Positions 7,268-13,220 of a stretch of DNA of 16,154 bases are shown here, piece after piece. The position numbers were made by a program, and so were the translations under genes. The notes under the pieces were generated by a model that had not been told where the DNA came from, did not search any database, and was given only the letters and a program-made list of their open reading frames with translations. Position 1 is the first letter of the stretch; each line of letters begins with the position of its first letter. Source of the stretch: an uncultured Collinsella sp. (GTDB lineage Bacteria; Actinomycetota; Coriobacteriia; Coriobacteriales; Coriobacteriaceae); NCBI GenBank assembly GCA_900540095.1, contig UQEO01000041.1, positions 1 to 16,154 of the forward strand. Direction: 5' to 3'.

Positions 7268-8081
7268 CTGGCTTGCGACCGAGCAGCGTTACGAGCCCGC
7301 GGGGGCTCGGCATCGTGTGATGCAAAAGAATGTCCTGCACCTGGCGAGCCTGCTTGAGCGGGTTCGCCTGGGTGGAGGCGCGCACGAGGGCGGGTCGATG
7401 GTCGATCGCGCCCTTTCTTGCGTTTCGGCTCCGGTGCGCCTGGTGGGGATGTTCGTCTGCGTCCTGTGCGTGTGCCTGACGCAGAGTCCGCTGTACCTGA
7501 TGCTGATGGCGGCAATCGCGTTGGTGCTGGTCGCGGTGCGCCCCGCACGCGGGCTGCGTGCGACCTTTGTACCGGCGCTCGGCGCCACGGGGCTTGCCGT
7601 GGTTCTGGCACTGCCTGCCCTGCTGCTGGGCGCGTCTGCCACGGGCGCCATGCTCAAGATCGCGCTCAAGACGTTTATTAATGTGTCGCTGGTGCTGGGT
7701 GTTTCGTGGACGCTTACCTGGAGCCGCATGTCGGCGGCGCTCAAAATGCTGCACCTGCCCGACGAGGTTATCTTTACGTTTGATATGGCACTCAAGCATA
7801 TCGAGGTGCTGGGACGCACGGCGCACGATCTGTGCGAATCGGTCATGCTGCGCAGCGTCGGTTCCGCGCCCGCGGGTTTTTCGCGTACCGACTCGCTGGC
7901 GGGTATCATGGGCATGACGTTTATCAAGGCGATGGAATGCAGCCGCGCGATGGACGAGGCCATGCTGTGCCGCGGCTTCGCCGGCGTGTATCCGGCGCCT
8001 GCACGGAGCGGCTTTGGCTGGCGCGATGCGGTTTACGCGGCCGGCGTTGCGTTGCTCGCCGTGTTGTGCGCGGTGCTGTAG
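7245..8081 (+). CDS. ECF transporter transmembrane component CbiQ/NikQ
   Basis: T component that couples ATP hydrolysis to the M protein. About four to five hydrophobic segments are seen. The C-terminal part carries the coupling-helix motif, with SRAMDEAMLCRGFAG near residues 240-255; the Arg-Gly pair in such helices contacts the ATPase. I chose ATG 7245 because AAGGAAAG (7229-7235) sits at normal distance; a GTG at 7239 would be too close. The gene overlaps the M gene by 23 nt, indicating translational coupling. The N-terminal 40 residues are hydrophilic and little conserved. The family call rests on context plus the coupling motif; sequence alone diverges from textbook CbiQ. Confidence 0.88.
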   Translation: MAIAELPSWLATEQRYEPAGARHRVMQKNVLHLASLLERVRLGGGAHEGGSMVDRALSCVSAPVRLVGMFVCVLCVCLTQSPLYLMLMAAIALVLVAVRPARGLRATFVPALGATGLAVVLALPALLLGASATGAMLKIALKTFINVSLVLGVSWTLTWSRMSAALKMLHLPDEVIFTFDMALKHIEVLGRTAHDLCESVMLRSVGSAPAGFSRTDSLAGIMGMTFIKAMECSRAMDEAMLCRGFAGVYPAPARSGFGWRDAVYAAGVALLAVLCAVL

Positions 8082-8125
8082 CGCGGACGGTCGAACCGTC
8101 GATGTGAGTAGGGAAGGGCGACGTT

Positions 8126-8896
8126 TTGGCAAACGATACGAATAACGCGATGGGTGCGAGCGGTGCTGCCGGCACCGAGGTCACGCCGATCATCGAGTTT
8201 CGCGACGTGCTGTTTTCCTATGCGGGTCATACGGTGATCGACGGCATTTCATTGCAGGTGAACCGTGGGGAGCTCGTTGCTCTGCTCGGTCCCAACGGCT
8301 GCGGCAAGACGACGATCATGCGCCTTATCAACGGCCTTGAACTTGTGGACGCGGGTGCGTATCTGTTTGACGGGCATGCGGTCGATGCGGCATATCTCAA
8401 GGATTCCGCGACGGCCCAGCGGTTCCATCAGCGCGTGGGCTTTGTGTTCCAGAATGCCGATGCGCAGCTCTTTTGCGCCACGGTGGGCGAGGAGGTCGCG
8501 TTTGGCCCGGCTCAAATGGGGCTGCCGGCAGACGAGCTCGAGCGTCGCGTGCACGATGCCATAGAACTGTTTCAAGTTGCCGACCTGGTCGATGCCTCGC
8601 CCTATCAGCTTTCGGGTGGGCAAAAGAAGCGTGTGGCGCTGGCGGCAGTCGTATCGATGAACCCCGATATCTTGGTTCTCGACGAACCTACTAATGGGCT
8701 CGACGAGGATTCATGCGACATCGTGGTCAACTTCTTGCTGGCCTACGTCGCGGCGGGTAAGACGGTCTTGATGAGCACACATCACCAGGATTTGGTGCGA
8801 CGCCTGGGTGCCCGTGCAATCTATATCGATCGATATCACCATGTGGTCGAGGCGCCTTCGCCGTCGTATGGAACCGAAAGCGGTGCTACGGACTAG
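8126..8896 (+). CDS. ECF transporter ATP-binding protein CbiO/NikO
   Basis: ABC ATPase that powers the importer; a homodimer is expected because only one O gene is present. Visible motifs are Walker A GPNGCGKT (55-62), Q-loop Gln109, signature LSGGQ (162-166), Walker B ILVLDEP (182-188), D-loop GLDE (191-194) and the switch histidine in STHH (217-220). The start is taken as TTG 8126, since GGGAAGGG (8111-8118) lies about 7 nt upstream. An ATG at 8150 would remove eight residues and has a poorer ribosome site. It lies 44 nt after the Q gene on the same strand, so the order is M(N)-Q-O in one operon. Confidence 0.95.
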   Translation: MANDTNNAMGASGAAGTEVTPIIEFRDVLFSYAGHTVIDGISLQVNRGELVALLGPNGCGKTTIMRLINGLELVDAGAYLFDGHAVDAAYLKDSATAQRFHQRVGFVFQNADAQLFCATVGEEVAFGPAQMGLPADELERRVHDAIELFQVADLVDASPYQLSGGQKKRVALAAVVSMNPDILVLDEPTNGLDEDSCDIVVNFLLAYVAAGKTVLMSTHHQDLVRRLGARAIYIDRYHHVVEAPSPSYGTESGATD

Positions 8897-8916
8897 TTGC
8901 TGCGTAGAGCGTGCGT

Positions 8917-8934
8917 AGCCGCCCGCGCGGCTTT
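8917..8934 (+). terminator. Weak candidate terminator after the transporter operon
   Basis: AGCCGC (8917-8922) and GCGGCT (8927-8932) form a 6-bp GC-rich stem with a CCGC loop, 20 nt after the O gene stop. Only three T residues follow, so termination may be inefficient. Confidence 0.3.
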
Positions 8935-8941
8935 GCCGTGA

Positions 8942-8950
8942 TGGTATAGT
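8942..8950 (+). promoter_or_regulatory. Putative extended -10 promoter of the phospholipase C-like gene
   Basis: TG (8942-8943), one base, then TATAGT (8945-8950) gives an extended -10 about 26 nt before the chosen start codon. No good -35 is at the expected place. Confidence 0.5.
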
Positions 8951-8976
8951 TATCCAGGTTTTTTATGGGGGTGGCT

Positions 8977-9825
8977 ATGCCAAGCTGGAACATTCATATC
9001 GCTCAGACGGAGCGTTTGCTGGAGCGCACCGGTGCGCTTGCCAAGAGCGTGCGCGACCGCAATGCCTTTTTGTTTGGCTGCGTGGTTCCGGATATTTTCG
9101 TGGGCTATATGGTCCCTGGCATCGCCGATCCCATCCCGTACCGCATTACGCACTTTGCCAAGCCCGAGCCTATCCCTAAGCCGCGTGAGCACGAGTTCTG
9201 GGATACCTATGTGGCACCGTTGCTTAAAAGTTCGCCCACCGGTGCGCCAGCCGCGGCGACCTCGATTATCGAGGAGCGCGAGCGACTGAATCGCGTGCAC
9301 TATCCCCAGCGCTACAGGGATGCTGAGCCGGTTGTCGGTCCCGGCGCTCGTGAGTTCTCGCTTGCGTCCGAAGATGTGGCGCAGTCGTTGCTCGATTTGA
9401 CACTGGGTGTCTGGTCGCATCTGGTGGCCGATACCGTGTGGAATACGCGCGTGAATCAGTACCTGGAGGCGCACAGCGGCAAGCCGTGCGAGGAGTTCCG
9501 CATTAAAAAGCAAGGCGACTTTGACTGGTTCGGCAAGACGCTCGGCATTGTTTCGATTCCGCGCGCGACCGATCGCCTGTATACTGCGGCGACGCGTTTT
9601 GGGCAGTATCCCATCCATAAGGAGTATGTGCTCAAGACCATCGGCGTCATGCACGAGATTGTACGCGAAAACCCCGGCGATCCCGACCATCCGCCATACC
9701 GCCTGCTAACCGAGGAATTCTTCGACGCAACGTTTACCGAGGTCATCGAGCTGACCGAGGCGGGTTTTGCCGCCCGTGTCGAATCGCCCGATGTGCCTGC
9801 GCTGCCCCTGATTGCTAGCTGCTAG
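8977..9825 (+). CDS. Zinc-dependent phospholipase C family protein
   Basis: The protein resembles the zinc-dependent phospholipase C/S1-P1-like family (Pfam Zn_dep_PLPC), helical proteins that bind zinc with His and Asp. Signs are the N-terminal MPSWNIH, the GCVVPDIF segment, and WSHLVADTVWN with its HxxxD pair. No signal peptide is visible, unlike secreted toxins of this fold, so a cytosolic role is likely and the substrate is unknown. I chose ATG 8977 because GGGGGTGG (8967-8974) is well placed and family members often begin MPS; ATG 8965 would add four residues. It appears monocistronic with its own promoter. Its stop overlaps the stop of the next, convergent gene. Confidence 0.75.
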   Translation: MPSWNIHIAQTERLLERTGALAKSVRDRNAFLFGCVVPDIFVGYMVPGIADPIPYRITHFAKPEPIPKPREHEFWDTYVAPLLKSSPTGAPAAATSIIEERERLNRVHYPQRYRDAEPVVGPGAREFSLASEDVAQSLLDLTLGVWSHLVADTVWNTRVNQYLEAHSGKPCEEFRIKKQGDFDWFGKTLGIVSIPRATDRLYTAATRFGQYPIHKEYVLKTIGVMHEIVRENPGDPDHPPYRLLTEEFFDATFTEVIELTEAGFAARVESPDVPALPLIASC

Positions 9826-10895
9826 CTGGCCGGCCCGGCAGTGAATAGCTCAACCCAATCGACAAGTAGCTCTTGCCGTAAGGTATCTTCGGCAATGCGC
9901 TCCTGTTTGGTCTTTGGGATGTGGGGAAGCCCGGCCTTTTTATGGATGAGCTCGGCTATGTGGTCGAAGCTCTTCTTCTCCTTGATCTGGTCATAGGTAA
10001 TTTGGATGACGTCGTAGCCCATGCTTGTGAGTGCGGTGGCGCGCTCGGCATCGGAGAGGCTCGCGGCTTCGCTGTCGTGGGCAGAGCGGCCTTGGCATTC
10101 CAGAATGACGCCCATGCTGTCGGTGGCGCTTTCGATGAGGATATCGGCGTAGCAGCAGGTTTTGTCATACAGCGAACGTGCGGCTTCACTGAGCGGGATG
10201 CGCGCGTTGTTGGCGATCTCGATGCCCTGGCCGCCCTCGTCGCGGGGGAGCGAGATAAGCATGGAGGTCTGTACTTCGAAGGGCGAGGCGGCCTGCCCCG
10301 TCATGTGCTCGGCCGCCCAGCGCAGTTGTTTGACGCCGCGCAGGCCTGCGGCTTGCTTGGCGAACGCGGCGATATCCGTTGCGGTAAGAAGCGGCGTGCG
10401 CTTCCACAAGTTGGTGTCATTGCCCTTGGTGTCGTTAACTCGCTCCCAGCCGCAGTTGGGTGGAATGAACTTAAGCGAAATAGCTTCATCGAGTTGTTGT
10501 TGCGTTCGCTCGCAGGGCTTAAACACTGCAAAGGAGCCGCACATCTCGTAGCACGCCATGAGTAACTGGTTGCGTGAGACCTGCGTGGCAAGGCTGAGCA
10601 GCGTGAACTCCGGTGACGTGACATCAAACCCATGTTCAGTCTGCCTAAACGACCCCGGAGGTGGTTCTTGGGTCAGGAGGTGCGATTTAAACAGGCTTCG
10701 CGACCCGGATTGTGCCCGAGTGAATACAAGCCTGTGAAGTGGTGCGTGAAGCAGGTCTTTTACAACTGCATGACTTCCGAGGCCACAACATCTGCGATCC
10801 ATATTGCCAAGGCTAATGGCGGGGTAAAGGCCTAATACCTGCGGCGGGATGCGGTAGTAGTTAAAGGCGGACTGCCCACAAAGCGTCAGGTCCAT
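9822..10895 (-). CDS. Orphan protein with C-terminal restriction-endonuclease-like (DUF559/Vsr-type) domain
   Basis: The 357-residue protein has an N-terminal half of unknown role. It contains SPEFTLLSLA (94-103) and an ACYEMCGSF segment (114-122) that recall the SPEL...YELCG pattern of a family I associate with Coriobacteriia. The C-terminal third starts with SPFEVQ...LPRDEGG (204-222). It then shows a nuclease-fold pattern: ADILIE (250-255, D251), ILECQG (264-269) and a GYDVIQIT strand (293-300) typical of DUF559-like folds. The usual E-x-K is E266-x-Q268, so catalysis is uncertain. AGGAGG lies immediately upstream of the ATG. No toxin, methylase or CRISPR partner is adjacent. GC content looks lower than that of neighbouring genes. 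Function unknown; an antitoxin-like or DNA-repair role is only a guess. Confidence 0.75.
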   Translation of the reverse strand: MDLTLCGQSAFNYYRIPPQVLGLYPAISLGNMDRRCCGLGSHAVVKDLLHAPLHRLVFTRAQSGSRSLFKSHLLTQEPPPGSFRQTEHGFDVTSPEFTLLSLATQVSRNQLLMACYEMCGSFAVFKPCERTQQQLDEAISLKFIPPNCGWERVNDTKGNDTNLWKRTPLLTATDIAAFAKQAAGLRGVKQLRWAAEHMTGQAASPFEVQTSMLISLPRDEGGQGIEIANNARIPLSEAARSLYDKTCCYADILIESATDSMGVILECQGRSAHDSEAASLSDAERATALTSMGYDVIQITYDQIKEKKSFDHIAELIHKKAGLPHIPKTKQERIAEDTLRQELLVDWVELFTAGPAS

Positions 10896-10949
10896 AATGC
10901 CCTCCTGGCCGAAATCATCTCTTTGAAGCGAGTGATGCCAGCGTCAATC

Positions 10950-11073
10950 CGGAAGTATGCGGCAAAATCTGAACCCTATGAGCGGACCTGGCTTTTGAGG
11001 CTAGTTTATCAGGCATTTTGTTGCGAAAAAACAGGGTGTGCTCGGAGGTTCCAGAATTTGCCGCATACTTCCG
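10950..11073. repeat. Inverted-repeat element in non-coding DNA
   Basis: The left arm starts at 10950 with CGGAAGTATGCGGCAAA and continues to 10975. The right arm (11047-11073) is its reverse complement, with 17 perfect positions, then one mismatch, four matches (TCTG), one inserted G and AACC. Weaker similarity continues inward for about 20 more bases. TTTATCAG recurs at 11005 and 11107. The stretch is AT-richer than the genes. There is no transposase and no believable reading frame. It looks like a decayed small mobile or palindromic repeat, or two inverted copies of a dispersed repeat. Confidence 0.7.
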
Positions 11074-11253
11074 AAAACCAGGTCGATTTGGTTCTTGCTA
11101 AAACGATTTATCAGCCCTGTGTGAGGTGTGGGTTTGCCACCGGGCGAACACTTTTAGCGCTTGGGGCTTTATTTTTTGGGCCTCGAAGGGTGGATTTCGC
11201 GCTTTTGGTAAAGAAATGAGTGCGTGTTTTGCCGTGCGGCGGCATTGGCACAG

Positions 11254-11290
11254 AAAAAGGGCCCGGAAGGCTTCGCCTTCCGGGCCCTTT
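11254..11290 (-). terminator. Intrinsic terminator of pyk
   Basis: A perfect 13-bp stem (11259-11271 with 11275-11287, GGGCCCGGAAGGC type) has a 3-nt loop. On the minus strand it is followed by TTTTT (11258-11254). It lies about 30 nt after the pyk stop codon. On the plus strand only TTT follows. The 423-bp gap between the endonuclease-like gene and pyk holds this and the inverted repeat, and no gene that I can support. Confidence 0.9.
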
Positions 11291-11318
11291 GCAATGCAAG
11301 TATGCTTGCAAGTGCGTT

Positions 11319-12779
11319 TTAGCGCACCTGAGCGACGTAAGCGACGTTGGTCGAGGAGACCTTGTCCTCGAGCTGGACGCTCATGCGGGGATCGCCGGCG
11401 GTAGCGACGGTCAGGTCGCCGGCCTCGACGTAGCCGAGCTCCTTAGCGGTCTCGATCGCCTTGACGATCGTGCCGTTGACGGTGCCCTGGGTAATCTCGG
11501 CCTGATGCGGGATAACGCCCCAGTACATGATCATCTGCTGGACGGCCCACTCGTGGCGGGAGAACGCGCAGATCGGCATGTTGGGACGGAAGTGCGAAAT
11601 CAGGCGAGCGGTACGACCGGTGGTCGTCGGCACGGTGATGCACTTGGCGCCAACGGTGGTGGCCATGTTCACAGCGGACATACCCACAACGTTGTTGACG
11701 ACGCGGGTGCCATGAGCGTCGGCCGGAACCTCGAGCGGAGCGTGGGCCGGGAGGTACTTCTCGGTCTCGAGAGCAATGCTGGCCTGCATCTTGACGGCCT
11801 CGACCGGGTACTTACCGGCAGCGGACTCGCCAGAGAGCATAACGGCGTCGGTGCCGTCGTAGATGGCGTTAGCAACGTCGGCAACCTCGGCGCGCGTCGG
11901 GCGCGGGTTCTGCTGCATGGAGTCGAGCATCTGCGTAGCGGTGATAACGGGCTTGTAGGCCGCGTTGCACTTGGCGATGATCTCCTTCTGGATGTGCGGA
12001 ACGAGCTCGGGCTTGATCTCGATGCCCAGGTCGCCACGGGCGACCATGATGCCGTCGGAAGCCTCGAGGATCTCGTCGAAGTTCTCGACGCCCAGGGCGC
12101 ACTCGATCTTCGGGAAGATCGTCACGTGCTCGCCGCCGTTCTCGCGGCAAAGCTCGCGGATGCCGCGGACGGACTCGCCGTCGCGGATGAAGGAAGCGGC
12201 GATGTAGTCGATGTTCTCGGTCAGGCCAAAGAGGATGTCCTGACGATCGCGCTCGGTGATGGCGGGCAGCGAGATGTTGACGTTGGGCATGTTGACGCCC
12301 TTGCGCTCGCCGATCAGGCCGTCGTTCTTAACGACGCAGGTCATGTCCTGGCCGTCGACGGACTCGACCTCGAGGGCAACCAGGCCGTCATCGATCAGGA
12401 TGAGGGAGCCCTTCTCGACCTCGGAGGGCAGAGCCAGGTAGTCGAGGGAGATGTGCTCAGAGGTGCCGTGGAAATCCTCGGTCGTGGGCTGAGCGGTGAC
12501 GACGATCTTGTCGCCGGTCTTGACGGCAACCTTCTTGCCGTCGACCAGAAGGCCGGTGCGGACCTCGGGGCCCTTGGTGTCGAGCAGGATGCCGACGGGC
12601 ATACCGAGCTCCTTGGAAATACGACGGACGCGCTCGATGCGACCGTGGTGCTCGTCGTAGGAGCCGTGCGAGAAGTTAAAACGGGCGACGTTCATGCCCG
12701 CCTTGATCATCTCGCGGATGGTCTCGTCGCTATCGCAGGCGGGACCCATGGTGCATACAATCTTGGTGCGCTTGTACAT
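11319..12779 (-). CDS. pyk: Pyruvate kinase
   Basis: Last ATP-forming step of glycolysis: phosphoenolpyruvate plus ADP to pyruvate plus ATP, in the cytosol. The protein has 486 residues, the normal length without an extra PEP-utilising C-terminal domain. Active-site residues are visible: R33, N35 and S37 (VARFNFSHG), D67 and the DTKGPEVRTG motif, K224 and E226 (FPKIE), D250 (ARGDLG) and ATQMLDSM (281-288). E72 in KGPE corresponds to Glu117 of rabbit M1 enzyme, which marks K+-dependent kinases. The B domain lies at about 75-165 and the C-terminal allosteric domain at about 350-486. GGAGG precedes the ATG. The gene is monocistronic, with its own -10 and a strong terminator, and is divergent from the cation ATPase. 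Confidence 0.98.
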   Translation of the reverse strand: MYKRTKIVCTMGPACDSDETIREMIKAGMNVARFNFSHGSYDEHHGRIERVRRISKELGMPVGILLDTKGPEVRTGLLVDGKKVAVKTGDKIVVTAQPTTEDFHGTSEHISLDYLALPSEVEKGSLILIDDGLVALEVESVDGQDMTCVVKNDGLIGERKGVNMPNVNISLPAITERDRQDILFGLTENIDYIAASFIRDGESVRGIRELCRENGGEHVTIFPKIECALGVENFDEILEASDGIMVARGDLGIEIKPELVPHIQKEIIAKCNAAYKPVITATQMLDSMQQNPRPTRAEVADVANAIYDGTDAVMLSGESAAGKYPVEAVKMQASIALETEKYLPAHAPLEVPADAHGTRVVNNVVGMSAVNMATTVGAKCITVPTTTGRTARLISHFRPNMPICAFSRHEWAVQQMIMYWGVIPHQAEITQGTVNGTIVKAIETAKELGYVEAGDLTVATAGDPRMSVQLEDKVSSTNVAYVAQVR

Positions 12780-12842
12780 TCAGACCTCCATCTGACATCG
12801 TCTTGCGCTGATAGATAAACCATAAGAAATAAAACCGAGTTG

Positions 12843-12848
12843 ATTATA
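12843..12848 (-). promoter_or_regulatory. -10 element of the pyk promoter
   Basis: On the minus strand this reads TATAAT, a perfect -10, about 64 nt before the pyk start codon. The nearest -35-like sequence (TTGGGG) is 19 nt away and poor, so an activator may be needed. Confidence 0.55.
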
Positions 12849-13072
12849 ACGAAATGGCGTCCGAATACCCCAAAAAATCGACCGTATGCCGAATTAGAAG
12901 TTCATTTTTTGCGGAAAAACGGTATATGCAAAAACTTTACCAACCGTTCTAACCGCTGCTATCTGGGCGATATTTCAATTTGATGATGCGCCGAAGAAAA
13001 AACGTTTTATCAGTATTGAGCATCACACGGTCTGCACCGTTGCTTATGGACCATATTTCCAAATGGATTGTT
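12849..13072. promoter_or_regulatory. AT-rich divergent control region between pyk and the cation ATPase
   Basis: No gene is visible in the 441 bp between the two divergent start codons. The middle part is markedly AT-richer than the genes. It has five copies of ACCGT or its complement ACGGT (12881, 12919, 12943, 13027, 13036). The last two form ACGGT-CTGC-ACCGT. AACCG is repeated at 12942 and 12951. These may be regulator sites; no known operator is recognised. Confidence 0.4.
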
Positions 13073-13102
13073 TTGGCTAGACGCGTTGCTTTGGGGTACC
13101 AT
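13073..13102 (+). promoter_or_regulatory. Possible promoter of the cation ATPase
   Basis: TTGGCT (13073-13078) and TACCAT (13097-13102) match four of six consensus bases each and are spaced by 18 nt. The start site would fall near 13109, giving a leader of about 110 nt that begins just before the first hairpin of the structured leader. Confidence 0.35.
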
Positions 13103-13116
13103 AGCTCCACTATCAA

Positions 13117-13213
13117 CTGCCGCTCAGCACGGCAGCCTTGATGAGCCCTTGCCCTTCTCCTGGGAATTATGATCGGGCATCAATCTGCTGAGTGGCCCGA
13201 ATCCCAGGAGGGG
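13117..13213 (+). promoter_or_regulatory. Structured 5' leader of the cation ATPase: candidate translational riboswitch
   Basis: Hairpin 1 pairs CTGCCG (13117-13122) with CGGCAG (13130-13135) around a 7-nt loop, CTCAGCA. Hairpin 2 pairs CTTCTCCTGGGA (13154-13165) with TCCCAGGAGGGG (13202-13213), burying the Shine-Dalgarno sequence. It has an inner stem CGGGC (13174-13178)/GCCCG (13195-13199) and a 16-nt loop containing TGCTGAG (13186-13192), the exact complement of loop 1. In an alternative fold GCCGCTCAGCA (13119-13129) pairs with TGCTGAGTGGC (13186-13196), and TTGATG-ag-CCC (13138-13148) pairs with GGGCATCAA (13175-13183). This breaks hairpin 1 and the upper stem of hairpin 2 and could free the ribosome site. 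The pairings are read directly; switching is inferred. It matches no riboswitch class I recognise. Confidence 0.65.
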
Positions 13214-13220
13214 ACTCTAT

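Noticed and set aside
10923..11219. Plus-strand open frame of 98 codons in the gap before pyk
   Set aside because: It begins with TTG without a ribosome site, spans both arms of the inverted repeat and has no recognisable domain; repeat DNA is the simpler explanation.
11220..12818. Plus-strand open frame of 532 codons opposite pyk
   Set aside because: Shadow of pyruvate kinase on the minus strand; it also runs through the pyk terminator and has no recognisable domain.
13103..13220. yybP-ykoY (Mn2+) or M-box (Mg2+) riboswitch in front of the ATPase
   Set aside because: The conserved yybP-ykoY loop sequences and the large three-helix M-box layout are not visible; the two-hairpin kissing arrangement is different.
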